Positions 1 through 13,123 of a DNA stretch of 64,000 nucleotides are shown here, one piece after another. Position numbers and translations under genes: made by a program. This DNA comes from Ridgeia piscesae (Eukaryota > Annelida > Polychaeta > Sabellida > Siboglinidae): positions 358,501-422,500 of the forward strand of contig JAODUO010000481.1 in assembly GCA_025642075.2 (NCBI GenBank), read 5' to 3'. Position 1 is the stretch's first letter, and each line of letters opens with the position of its first letter. The notes under the pieces are model-generated. The model worked only from the letters and a program-made list of their open reading frames with translations, was not told where the DNA came from and made no database searches.

Positions 1-157
1 TTTGTAAACCTTTGACACAAAAGCAATGTTTGTGAAGTAACAATGTAGATAATACACAGGAAAGTATTCACCATGACAGACATAAATAAATAAAATCAGA
101 CCACATTTATGTTGAGAGTTGTTATGAATCAGTCCCAGTCTGTGTCGAGTACACTAC

Positions 158-3100
158 CTTGAGCAGTTTGCCGCTGCGGTGGGCGAGCTGCTCCAGGAAG
201 TCTTCTGGGTCGGTCCATGACGAGATGTGATATGTCTTCTCTATGTAGTCCTTGCGCACACGCTCCAGCACCGCCCCGATGTAGTCCTCTGGCGCCCGCA
301 CGTTCTCCACTCGCACCTGGGCAGAGGTGACACATGACACAGAGAGAGGTGGCATGTGACAGAAAGAGGTGATATGTGACAGAGAGAAACAGAGAGGTGA
401 CATGTGACACGGAGAGAAAGATGACTCTCAAGTGGTGTAAGAAAGTAAGTTCTTATATAACGGGACGATCTCGACTGCTCAAAAGATTTTACCTGTCACC
501 CCCCCAACAGACCCGCCCAAATGAACACCATGGCAACTGATAGTGAAGTATTCAGCCATGCTGCAATTACTGCAACGTGGAGGGAACAAACTTGCTCCTG
601 GTTTAAAAATAAATTATACAGATTAATAATAATAAAAAAATTATGTGGAGTTTCACATATGAGGTACTTATCTATTACAATATAATATTTTGTTATTACT
701 GACATGACATAAATATACCTATGTGACCGTCTGAAACACAGATACACGTATTGCACAATACTGCTAATACATGATTACTATAACTATACAAACATGCAGA
801 TTATGTATGTATTTTGTTAATTAAAAAGCTGAATGCAGAAAGTTGTGTTTACTTACAACACCTTTGAGCACAATCTCTGTCTGTGACTCGCCAGTGGGAT
901 ACACAACCCCAGGGCAGTCAATGAGGAAGATCCGCTTCATCAGGGTCACATACTGCCACACCTGGGGTAAATAGGCTACAGGGTCACATACTGCCACACC
1001 TGGGGTAAATAGGCTACAGGGTCACATACTGCCACACCTGGGGTAAATACCGTACAGGGTCACATACTGCCACACCTGGGGTAAATAGGCTACAGGGTCA
1101 CATACTGCCACACCTGGGGTAAATACCGTACAGGGTCACATACTGCCACACCTGGGGTAAATAGGCTACAGGGTCACATACTGCCACACCTGGGGTAAAT
1201 ACCGTACAGGGTCACATACTGCCACACCTGGGGTAAATAGGCTACAGGTCACATACTGCCACACCTGGGGTAAATACCGTACAGGGTCACATACTGCCAC
1301 ACCTGGGGTAAATAGGCTACAGGGTCACATACTGCCACACCTGGGGTAAATAGGCTACAGGGTCACATACTGCCACACCTGGGGTAAATAGGCTACAGGG
1401 TCACATACTGCCACACCTGGGGTAAATACCGTACAGGGTCACATACTGCCACACCTGGGGTAAATAGGATACAGGGTCACATACTGCCACACCTGGGGTA
1501 AATACCGTACAGGGTCACATACTGCCACACCTGGGGTAAATAGGGTACAGGGTCACATACTGCCACACCTGGGGTAAATAGGCTACAGGGTCACATACTG
1601 CCACACCTGGGGTAAATAGGTACAGGGTCACATACTGCCACACCTGGGGTAAATAGGCTACAGGGTCACATACTGCCACACCTGGGGTAAATAGGGTACA
1701 GGGTCACATACTGCCACACCTGGGGTAAATAGGATACAGGGTCACATATTGCCACACCTGGGGTAAATAGGCTACAGGGTCACATACTGCCACACCTGGG
1801 GTAAATAGGCTACAGGGTCACATACTGCCACACCTGGGGTAAATAGGGTACAGGGTCACATACTGCCACACCTGGGGTAAATAGGCTACAGGGTCACATA
1901 CTGCCACACCTGGGGTAAATAGGGTACAGGGTCACATACTGCCACACCTGGGGTAAATAGGGTACATGGTCACATACTGCCACACCTGGGGTAAATAGGC
2001 TACAGGGTCACATACTGCCACACCTGGGGTAAATAGGTACAGGGTCACATACTGCCACACCTGGGGTAAATAGGCTACAGGGTCACATACTGCCACACCT
2101 GGGGTAAATAGGCTACAGGGTCACATACTGCCACACCTGGGGTAAATAGGTACAGGTCACATACTGCCACACCTGGGGTAAATAGGGTACATGGTCACAT
2201 ACTGCCACACCTGGGGTAAATACGTACATGGTCACATACTGCCACACCTGGGGTAAATAGGCTACAGGGTCACATACTGCCACACCTGGGGTAAATAGGT
2301 ACATGGTCACATACTGCCACACCTGGGGTAAATAGGGTACATGGTCACATACTGCCACACCTGGGGTAAATAGGATACAGGGTCACATACTGCCACACCT
2401 GGGGTAAATAGGGTACATGGTCACATACTGCCACACCTGGGGTAAATAGGATACAGGGTCACATACTGCCACACCTGGGGTAAATAGGGTACATGGTCAC
2501 ATACTGCCACACCTGGGGTAAATAGGGTACATGGTCACATACTGCCACACCTGGGGTAAATAGGGTACATGGTCACATACTGCCACACCTGGGGTAAATA
2601 GGGTACATGGTCACATACTACCACACCTGGGGTAAATAGGGTACATGGTCACATACTGCCACACCTGGGGTAAATAGGGTACAGGGTCACATACTGCCAC
2701 CCCTGGGGTAAATAGGGTACATGGTCACATACTGCCACCCCTGGGGTAAATAGGGTACATGGTCACATACTGCCACCCCTGGGGTAAATAGGGTACATGG
2801 TCACATACTGCCACACCTGGGGTAAATAGGGTACATGGTCACATACTGCCACACCTGGGGTAAATAGGGTACATGGTCACATACTGCCACACCTGGGGTA
2901 AATAGGGTACATGGTCACATACTGCCACACCTGGGGTAAATAGGGTACATGGTCACATACTGCCACCCTGGGGTAAATAGGGTACATGGTCACATACTGC
3001 CACACCTGGGGTAAATAGGGTACATGGTCACATACTGCCACACCTGGGGTAAATAGGGTACATGGTCACATACTGCCACACCTGGGGTAAATAGGGTACA

Positions 3101-6100
3101 TGGTCACATACTGCCACACCTGGGGTAAATAGGGTACATGGTCACATACTGCCACACCTGGGGTAAATAGGGTACATGGTCACATACTGCCACACCTGGG
3201 GTAAATAGGGTACATGGTCACATACTGCCACACCTGGGGTAAATAGGGTACATGGTCACATACTGCCACACCTGGGGTAAATAGGGTACATGGTCACATA
3301 CTGCCACACCTGGGGTAAATAGGGTACATGGTCACATACTGCCACACCTGGGGTAAATAGGGTACATGGTCACATACTGCCACACCTGGGCTAAATAGGG
3401 TACATGGTCACATACTGCCACACCTGGGCTAAATAGGGTACATGGTCACATACTGCCACACCTGGGCTAAATAGGGTACATGGTCACATACTGCCACACC
3501 TGGGCTAAATAGGGTACATGGTCACATACTGCCACACCTGGGCTAAATAGGGTACATGGTCACATACTGCCACACCTGGGGTAAATAGGGTACATGGTCA
3601 CATACTGCCACACCTGGGGTAAATAGGGTACATGGTCACATACTGCCACACCTGGGCTAAATAGGGTACATGGTCACATACTGCCACACCTGGGCTAAAT
3701 AGGGTACATGGTCACATACTGCCACACCTGGGGTAAATAGGGTACATGGTCACATACTGCCACACCTGGGCTAAATAGGGTACATGGTCACATACTGCCA
3801 CACCTGGGGTAAATAGGGTACATGGTCACATACTGCCACACCTGGGGTAAATAGGGTACATGGTCACATACTGCCACACCTGGGGTAAATAGGGTACATG
3901 GTCACATACGACCACACCTGGGCTAAATAGGGTACATGGTCACATACTGCCACACCTGGGCTAAATAGGGTACATGGTCACATACTGCCACACCTGGGCT
4001 AAATAGGGTACATGGTCACATACTGCCACACCTGGGCTAAATAGGGTACATGGTCACATACTGCCACACCTGGGCTAAATAGGGTACATGGTCACATACG
4101 ACCACACCTGGGCTAAATAGGGTACATGGTCACATACTGCCACACCTGGGCTAAATAGGGTACATGGTCACATACTGCCACACCTGGGGTAAATAGGGTA
4201 CATGGTCACATACTGCCACACCTGGGGTAAATAGGGTACATGGTCACATACTGCCACACCTGGGGTAAATAGGGTACATGGTCACATACTGCCACACCTG
4301 GGCTAAATAGGGTACATGGTCACATACGGCCACACCTGGGCTAAATAGGGTACATGGTCACATACTGCCACACCTGGGGTAAATAGGGTACATGGTCACA
4401 TACTGCCACACCTGGGGTAAATAGGGTACATGGTCACATACTGCCACACCTGGGCTAAATAGGGTACATGGTCACATACTGCCACACCTGGGGTAAATAG
4501 GGTACATGGTCACATACTGCCACACCTGGGGTAAATACCGTACAGGGTCACATACTGCCACACCTGGGGTAAATAGGCTACAGGGTCACATACTGCCACA
4601 CCTGGGGTAAATACCGTACAGGGTCACATACTGCCACACCTGGGGTAAATAGGACACAGGGTCACATACTGCCACACCTGGGGTAAATACGTACATGGGT
4701 CACATACTGCCACACTGGGGTAAATAGGTACATGGTCACATACTGCCACACCTGGGGTAAATACCGTACAGGGTCACATACTGCCACACCTGGGGTAAAT
4801 AGGATACAGGGTCACATACTGCCACACCTGGGGTAAATAGGCTACAGGGTCACATACTGCCACACCTGGGGTAAATAGGCTACAGGGTCACATACTGCCA
4901 CACCTGGGGTAAATAGGATACAGGGTCACATACTGCCACACCTGGGGTAAATAGGGTACAGGGTCACATACTGCCACACCTGGGGTAAATAGGCTACAGG
5001 GTCACATACTGCCACACCTGGGGTAAATAGGTACATGGTCACATACTGCCACACCTGGGGTAAATAGGCTACAGGGTCACATACTGCCACACCTGGGGTA
5101 AATAGGATACAGGGTCACATACTGCCACACCTGGGGTAAATAGGGTACATGGTCACATACGCCACACCTGGGCTAAATAGGGTACATGGTCACATACGCC
5201 ACACCTGGGCTAAATAGGGGGTCACATACTGCCACACCTGGGCTAAATAGGGTACATGGTCACATACTGCCACACCTGGGCTAAATAGGGTACATGGTCA
5301 CATACTGCCACACCTGGGGTAAATAGGGTACATGGTCACATACTGCCACACCTGGGCTAAATAGGGTACATGGTCACATACGACCACACCTGGGCTAAAT
5401 AGGGTACATGGTCACATACTGCCACACCTGGGCTAAATAGGGTACATGGTCACATACGGCCACACCTGGGCTAAATAGGGTACATGGTCACATACTGCCA
5501 CACCTGGGCTAAATAGGGTACATGGTCACATACTGCCACACCTGGGCTAAATAGGGTACATGGTCACATACTGCCACACCTGGGCTAAATAGGGTACATG
5601 GTCACATACGGCCACACCTGGGCTAAATAGGGTACATGGTCACATACGGCCACACCTGGGCTAAATAGGGTACATGGTCACATACTGCCACACCTGGGGT
5701 AAATAGGGTACATGGTCACATACTGCCACACCTGGGCTAAATAGGGTACATGGTCACATACTGCCACACCTGGGCTAAATAGGGTACATGGTCACATACT
5801 GCCACACCTGGGCTAAATAGGGTACATGGTCACATACTGCCACACCTGGGGTAAATAGGGTACATGGTCACATACTGCCACACCTGGGCTAAATAGGGTA
5901 CATGGTCACATACTGCCACACCTGGGGTAAATAGGGTACATGGTCACATACTGCCACACCTGGGCTAAATAGGGTACATGGTCACATACTGCCACACCTG
6001 GGCTAAATAGGGTACATGGTCACATACTGCCACACCTGGGCTAAATAGGGTACATGGTCACATACTGCCACACCTGGGGTAAATAGGGTACATGGTCACA

Positions 6101-9060
6101 TACTGCCACACCTGGGGTAAATAGGGTACATGGTCACATACTGCCACCTGGGTAAATAGGGTACATGGTCACATACTGCCACACCTGGGCTAAATAGGGT
6201 ACATGGTCACATACTGCCACACCTGGGCTAAATAGGGTACATGGTCACATACTGCCACACCTGGGGTAAATAGGGTACATGGTCACATACTGCCACACCT
6301 GGGCTAAATAGGGTACATGGTCACATACTGCCACACCTGGGGTAAATAGGGTACATGGTCACATACTGCCACACCTGGGGTAAATAGGGTACAGGGTCAC
6401 ATACTGCCATACATGGGGTAAATATGTTACAGGGTCACATACTGCCACACCTGGGGTAAATAGGGTTACATACTGCCATACCTGAGGTAAAATTTAATAG
6501 AGTAACAATATTTGGCCTCAATATATTAATGTAACATTTAATTGAGTTGACTTGACAATGGCAAAGAAAGAAAACTTGCATGTCTGCCATGACCAATCAT
6601 TGCCAACGTTACACAGAGACTTGACCAACCGAGAGACTCATACCTTTGTTTCTCCGGCAATAGGCGCCACTTTGCAGACTTTCTTTGCCCGCAGTGTGTT
6701 GATGATGGAGCTCTTGCCAACATTTGGGTAACCAATGAAACTCACACTGATTTGCTTCTTATCCGAGTCAAGCTGCAATAACACCAGAAAGGGATGATTA
6801 CACCAGGAAAACACTCTTTTAAAACTGCCATCATGGTTAGAGACATGACTGACATATTTATTTAGCTCTACTTTGCATTTTTCTATAGCTCGTGAACATA
6901 ATAAAAAGAAACACTTTTTCTGCAGTTAACTGGAAAGGAGTGTTCCGTATTCGTACCTTGCCGAACTGCCGCAGTAGACTAATGAGTGCTCCCTTGCCAA
7001 ATGAGTTCGTAATACTTGCATGGAAGGCGAGAGTTGGGTATTCAGCAGACAGAATCGATACCCACTTTTGCTGAAAAACACATTTAAATTCACCGAAATA
7101 AAAGTAAAACAACAAGTAATGCAGCAACTCAAGGATTTAGAGGATTAGTAAAATTATCTGTGCCTATTATTAGTTAGTCTATTCCACTACCACATATATC
7201 ATTATCTAACATTTTCATGTGTGTCTGTGTGTGTGTGCGCACGTGCGCGCGCGCGCGCATGCTTGTGTGCACTTTTTAGGTACATATAGGTTTTTCACAA
7301 TAACTAACCAGCTAGAGCGTTACTTTTCAATATTTTCTTACAGATTTAGGTAGGTCTCAGAAATAACAAAACCAAGTACATTTAAAACATTACGATGCTT
7401 TTCTTAAACAAATCAAGCTTGTAAAGAAGCTCACCGTGACCCAGGTGGGGACAAGGTCACACTTGTTGAGGATAAAGAAGAGATGTTTGTGTTGTTTCTC
7501 CTTGCGCAGGTATCGCTCGATGTAGCTGGAGCGTGTTCCCATCGGGTCCCTGGCGTCCAACACCTGAACTACCACGTCCGACGAATCTACCACCTACAGC
7601 CAATGGACAAAATTTGACCGATACTGTCACCTTACAACAGTCAGAATACCATTGCATACACACTCACATATATACAGTGGAACCCCTCATTTAAGACCGC
7701 CCCCCAAATCAGATTGGGGCGGTCTTAAAAGAGGGGTGGTCTCTCGTGAGGGGTTTGCAACATTCAACACTAGGGGGCGCTTACAACGACTAACATCAAC
7801 ACTAGGGGGCGCTTACAACCACTAAGTAGTAAAATACACAAAATAAAAAGTAGAAAATAAAAAATGAGATAACATTAACAACAACAACATTATTTATTCT
7901 GTTTATTTTATGTGTGACACGTTTCAGTATAAGTTTAATTTCGAATCGTTTTTTTCTAAATAATATCTGATAAAAAGTATCCTCATTTTGAATAGTTTTT
8001 TTAATTATATCTGATAAAAAGTATTCTCATTTAATTTATTTAAAATTTGGTCTGAGAGGCTAAAAAGTGCTGCCACCTCATGGCGTCTGAGTAAACGCAC
8101 CGCAGTCGCCATTTTGTTGTTCTTTCCAGCGCCGCAAAACGATCTTGTACTTTCTGATCTAATCATGAAAACGACCTCTTACAGCCGCTAGACTTCCTCT
8201 CTAATAACTCATATTACATATACATAAGCTAGGTCATAAAATTAAATCATTTAAATTGCTGTGAAGAATAAAATTCATAAATATAAATCGTGCTAAACTA
8301 AAGTCGACACTCGACATCGCCTAGGGGCTGTTAGGCGCAGGCTGTAGATTACCGTGGCGTTACGTCGATATATTATCGCGGTGTCGCTAAATCTGGATTC
8401 CGGTTTTTTCCTAAACTAACCTAAAACTTAGCCTAAGTTTCTCAACTTTAATCATACACAAGTTTCTAAACTTGAGTCATACACAATATGGATATTTAAT
8501 CAAAGAGTTAGCGAAGCCACCGACGGTGACCATGGGCATGTCGGCCATGAATGATGTCTTGCGCGAGTTTGTTTCGTGAATTTGATTTGTTTCAGTAATG
8601 TAAGTGATTTAATTTTATAACATAGTGTGTGTTTATGAATATATAAGATATGTGAGGAAAGTATAGCGGCTGTTAGATGTCGTTTTCATAATTCGGTCAG
8701 AAAGTAAAAGATCGCCAAAATGAATGGTCGTCATCAGGCGATTTATTGTTTTTATGGCATTACGCGCGTCCGTGCGCGTTAGTCATGCGTTTAATGAGAG
8801 TTCATTGCGATATTTAGGTTAACAAATGTGCTGGCCACCTATCGGATGGTCGTTCGTCAGGGGTAAAATTCAAATTGCCATGGTCGTTGGTCACGTCTGC
8901 CGGGTGGTCGTTGGTGAGGGGACGTTTATACAGAGTAGACATTTCGTCAATGAAAAAATGGTCGTAAAAAGCGGGTGGTCGTAAATGAGGGTGGTCGTTC
9001 ATGAGGGGTTCCACTGTATATATATTTATATAATATTATATATTTACATGTGTACCTCGG

Positions 9061-9102
<42 letters not shown>

Positions 9103-12100
9103 ATAATATATGCATGTAATGTATTTGTTCCATTAACAGTTTTCTTCTTCTTAATTTTTTTAAATGCGACATTTTGACAAATGAGGCCATCTTGAGTTAT
9201 AATCTAACTGCACATCATAAATGCAAGTATTAGATTACTTATGTATTGTGTCAAACAAAAAAACTGGTCATTGAAAGATAAGACTACAAGGCATGCATAC
9301 CTGCCCAAATCAAAACATTCATAAGATGTAACATCTGAAGAAAACCAAGCTTTTAAATACCTTGTACAATTCGCCCCAGATGCGTCTTGACTGACCCGCC
9401 CGAAAGACAACCTCTGGTGTTTCTGGTTTGAACCCAAGGTCCTCTGTGACACGGTCCGAGTCCTTCTCTTCATTGTACTTCTGTGACGACTCCCCGGCCT
9501 GCTGAAGGAGACTCTACAACGACAATGTCACGTCATCACCTCCACTCATTGGCAGATTCAGGGCATTGAGGCACATCGGAACTCTGAAACCCTGTTCATG
9601 TCCACAGTGGCGGACAACTTGATGCAAGAAACTACCAATAGTTGGTATTTTGATTGCTGATATGTGCCCCCGATGCCTTTATCCTATCTGTCTCTGTGGA
9701 AGGCAGCTGGGTTGAGAAGATTTTTGAACCCAAACGCCTAATATAGTTAACAATTTGTGTGTGTCAAGCCTCATAATTCCTACATGTATGCATTAGCCAA
9801 CACTGTGAACAGATGTGTAATTGTGTACCCACTTACATCCATTGTGAATACACATATATACCCTACTTACACCAATTGTGAACACACCTATACCCTTCCA
9901 TATACAACCATTGTGAACACACCTATACCCTTCCATTTACATCCATCGTGAACACACCTATACCCTTCCATTTACAATCACTGTGAACACACCTATACCC
10001 TTCCATTTACATCCATTGTGAACACACCTATACCCTTCCATTTACAATCACTGTGAACACACCTATACCCTTCCATTTACATCCATTGTGAACACACCTA
10101 TACCCTTCCATTTACATCCATTGTGAACACACCTATACACTTCCATTTACATCCATTGTGAACACACCTATACCCTTCCATTTACAATCACTGTGAACAC
10201 ACCTATACCCTTCCATTTACATCCATTGCGAACACACCTATACCTTTCCATTTACAATCACTGTGAACACACCTATACCCTTCCATTTACATCCATTGTG
10301 AACACACCTATACCCTTCCATTTACATCCATTGTGAACACACCTATACCCTTCCATTTACATCCATTGTGAACACACCTATACACTTCCATTTACATCCA
10401 TTGTGAACACACCTATACCCTTCCATTTACATCCATCGTGAACACACCTATACCCTTCCATTTACATCCATCGTGAACACACCTATACCCTTCCATTTAC
10501 ATCCATTGAGAAACAAACCTATACCCTAACCTTTACATCCATTGTGAACACACCTATACCCTTCCATTTACATCCATTGTGAACACACCTATACCCTTCC
10601 ATTTACATCCATCGTGAACACACCTATACCCTTCCATTTACATCCATTGTGAACACACCTATACCCTTCCATTTACATCCATCGTGAACACACCTATACC
10701 CTTCCATTTACATCCATCGTGAACACACCTATACCCTTCCATTTACATCCATTGAGAAACAAACCTATACCCTAACCTTTACATCCATTGTGAACACACC
10801 TATACCCTTCCATTCACATCCATTGTGAACACACCTATACCCTTCCATTGACATCCATTGTGAACACACCTATACCCTACCATTTACATCCATTGTGAAC
10901 ACACCTATACCCTTCCATTGACATCCATTGTGAACACACCTATACCCTACCATTTACATCCATTGTGAACACACCTATACCCTTCCATTTACATCCATTG
11001 TGAACACACCTATACCCTTCCATTTACAACCATCGTGAACACACCTATACCCTTCCATTTACATCCATCGTGAACACACCTATACCCTTCCATTTACATC
11101 CATCGTGAACACACCTATACCCTTCCATTTACATCCATCGTGAACACACCTATACCCTTCCATTTACATCCATCGTGAACACACCTATACCCTTCCATTT
11201 ACATCCATCGTGAACACACCTATACCCTTCCATTTACATCCATCGTGAACACACCTATACCCTTCCATTTACATCCATCGTGAACACACCTATACCCTTC
11301 CATTTACATCCATCATGAACACACCTATACCCTTCCATTTACATCCATCATGAACACACCTATACCCTTCCATTTACATCCATCGTGAACACACCTATAC
11401 CTTCCATTTACATCCATCGTGAACACACCTATACCCTTCCATTTACATCCATCGTGAACACACCTATACCCTTCCATTTACATCCATCGTGAACACACCT
11501 ATACCCTTCCATTTACATCCATCGTGAACACACCTATACCCTTCCATTTACATCCATCGTGAACACACCTATATCCTTCCATTTACATCCATTGTGAACA
11601 CACCTATATGCTTCCATTTACATCCATTGTGAACACACCTATACCCTTCCATTTACATCCATTGTGAACACACCTATACCCTTCCATTTACATCCATTGT
11701 GAACACACCTATACACTTCCATTTACATCCATTGTGAACACTTACGTCCATGTCAGCCACTCGTATATTTGGTCGCTTCCTCTGAGCCTTCGGACCAAAT
11801 GTGTTGTCAAAACTTTCTGTGTCAAGAATGTGAACTTTGGCATTCTGCAAACATAGAGGCCACCTTTGTATACACTGTGCAACACATCTGGCAGGTGTGG
11901 CGCATGAGAGTTTATGGCACACAGTCGGTCAAATCATTGTCAATTTTAAGTTTCATTACACATTAAAAACAAATAAAGAATTAAAAGGAATGCAGTGTGG
12001 ATGTGCAACAAACACAGAGGTTTTTGTTAACTTCTGTCGTTCCAGTTGACTAAGCTTGTTGAACCCTTCCTTGATGATTGGTTGATTCATACTTTTGACA

Positions 12101-13123
12101 AATTAACTGATTCATCTATGTGATCGATGATAGCTTCAATGATATAAAAATGTGAGTGAAACATGTTCGATCACCAAACATAGCCTTATTTTCGTTTAAT
12201 GTAAAAGACTTCACAGACATATCTTTTACCAATCCCCAAGCTGCACTGTGTGTTGACATCTTCTCACACAAGTACTGCCTCCTACTTCTATGACACAACT
12301 ACCAAGGCATTTGTTGTGCTGCTGCATGAAATAACTTGCAGGGAATGGAATGTCTGGCCACTCTAGCAACGTACTTTTGCTGTCTCATTCAGCAGACTGA
12401 TTGGTAGTTTCGTTTGCCGCATGATGACCTTGTAGGGATCCTTCATTACTTTTCCCATTTCCTCCTGGAACGTCTGTAGTGCGGTCTGTGTGATGACTCG
12501 TGTGTTTCCTGTGACATCCATTCAACTGTATGTTAGTCAGAATTGGCAAGACTATGGCTGCTTAAAACTTAATTTACACATGTCATTGAGCTTTTAGCAG
12601 TACAATGTACAGTGTATATGATATTTCTTATTTAACTAGTAAGTGTATAAATCCATTATAAAAATGTGTATAACTAATCCATAATGTTTAGGAACATAGT
12701 TACTAGAAATAGTCTACCAATCAATAACTAATGAAGAATTGTATAGCTATTATATGTAGCCTCTTGATTTCAGAATGTGAACTACAAGAAAAATGTATGT
12801 TTCCAACACAACTGAGTGAACTGACTAAAGTTAACATTGAAGATACATGTACATGTAAACAATAAGAATACAGCATTTGTCTGCAGCCATAAGTCTGGCA
12901 ATTCTAGCTGTTTAACGGTGTATTATAGCAGTACTAAATTTTTAAACACTAAAATATAAAAATGCATATGTATATATAAACATAAATTAATCCAAATAGA
13001 TAAATAAACAAGAACAACATAAACTTACCAAACCACTTCCGGTTGGGTTCGACACGGGCCATGGTGCCAGGATTGAGGCGTGACTGGAACGGAGCCGGCC
13101 GAATGATCTTGCCTGTAGAATCT
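158..13123 (-). CDS. GNL2: GNL2/NOG2-like nucleolar GTP-binding protein, partial (nine internal exons)
   Basis: Exons, in transcript order on the minus strand, are 13123-13029, 12508-12375, 11844-11746, 9513-9361, 7593-7435, 7070-6957, 6772-6644, 961-857 and 316-158. All have GT-AG borders and compatible phases, giving about 382 codons. The GTPase motifs appear in circularly permuted order, as in the YlqF/RbgA/NOG2 family: DARDPMGTR, then NKCDL (G4), GYPNVGKSS (P-loop, G1), PIAGETK (G2) and LIDCPG (G3). The flanking text, such as [22 protein letters not shown] and [11 protein letters not shown], matches my memory of human GNL2 along its length. Family role: nucleolar GTPase needed for maturation and nuclear export of the pre-60S ribosomal subunit. 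The C-terminal exons lie left of position 158, and the first coding exon (roughly the first 50 residues) was not found upstream of 13123. Two introns are swollen by splice-junction minisatellites. The 13123 acceptor is the least certain; an alternative lies at 13112. Confidence 0.93.
322..418. repeat. Short degenerate tandem repeat beside a GNL2 3' splice site
   Basis: About four imperfect units of 20-28 bp built around GAGGTG-CATGTGACA. They start next to the acceptor of the GNL2 exon that begins at 316. On the transcribed strand the units read as pyrimidine-rich CACCTCT blocks, so they multiply the polypyrimidine tract rather than the junction itself. Confidence 0.55.
941..6488. repeat. 38-bp minisatellite copying a GNL2 3' splice site (about 145 copies)
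   Basis: The array begins inside GNL2 exon 857-961 and fills most of the upstream intron. On the transcribed strand each unit holds intron-like CCCTATTTACCCCAG followed by exon-like GTGTGGCAGTATGTGACC. Each copy is therefore a complete acceptor plus the first six codons (VWQYVT) of the exon. Unit length is 38 bp with occasional 34-37 bp variants. Units near the exon keep the exon-like CAGGGTCAC; most distal ones read CATGGTCAC, and a sub-family has GGGCTAAAT instead of GGGGTAAAT. Because 38 is not a multiple of three, using a distal acceptor would shift the frame. Confidence 0.95.
6644..6772 (-). other. GNL2: GNL2 exon encoding the P-loop (G1) of the GTPase
   Basis: This exon has 43 codons in phase 0 and contains GYPNVGKSS and PIAGETK. 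It lies upstream, in transcript order, of the 38-bp array intron. Its donor reads AAAG|GTATGA. It is listed separately because the intron after it, 962-6643, is 5.7 kb and almost entirely minisatellite. Confidence 0.9.
7207..7262. repeat. TG/CG microsatellite
   Basis: A run of alternating pyrimidine-purine: TGTGTG followed by CGCGCG. It lies in the GNL2 intron between exons 6957-7070 and 7435-7593. The sequence type is Z-DNA-prone. Confidence 0.8.
7767..7780 (+). promoter_or_regulatory. CTCF-like motif, copy 1
   Basis: ACACTAGGGGGCGC matches the vertebrate CTCF consensus CCASYAGRKGGCRS at 13 of 14 positions by eye. It lies inside the pogo-like element. This is a motif match only; binding is unproven. 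Confidence 0.4.
7799..7812 (+). promoter_or_regulatory. CTCF-like motif, copy 2
   Basis: Identical to copy 1 and 32 bp downstream in the same orientation. Both lie within a duplicated segment of the pogo-like element. Confidence 0.4.
9062..9099. repeat. (TA)n microsatellite
   Basis: An uninterrupted TA run just right of the pogo-like element, within a GNL2 intron. Confidence 0.85.
9838..11740. repeat. 35-bp minisatellite abutting a GNL2 5' splice site (about 54 copies)
   Basis: The plus-strand unit starts GTGAACACACCTATACCC and continues TTCCATTTACATCCATT. The array fills the GNL2 intron downstream of exon 11844-11746 and runs up to its donor. The exon ends ACATGGAC|GTAAGTG, and each unit on the transcribed strand carries the related string AATGGATGTAAATGG. 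The units thus look like a diverged copy of the exon/intron junction, with a weak GTAAAT donor. Units at the left end (9838-10270) alternate between ATCCATT and AATCACT versions. The block near 11030-11560 is dominated by ATCCATCG units. Confidence 0.92.

Larger units (their letters stand above)
7675..9016. mobile_element. Non-autonomous pogo/Tc1-like inverted-repeat element
   Basis: The ends are perfect inverted repeats: CAGTGGAACCCCTCAT at the left and its complement at the right, each flanked by TA. The terminal CAGTGGAACCCC and TA duplication resemble pogo-like transposons. The 1342-bp interior has no transposase reading frame. It carries subterminal copies of GGTCGTTCATGAGGGG-type sequence near 8840-9010 and a duplicated block holding two CTCF-like motifs. 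The element sits in the GNL2 intron between exons 7435-7593 and 9361-9513. Family assignment rests only on the termini. Confidence 0.8.

Noticed and set aside
2113..2358. 81-codon minus-strand frame of repeated VWQYVT-type peptides
   Set aside because: It is read-through of the 38-bp minisatellite. Each unit merely copies the first codons of a GNL2 exon, and irregular unit lengths happen to keep a frame open.
941..6488. CRISPR array
   Set aside because: The whole unit repeats without unique spacers, and the context is an animal intron.
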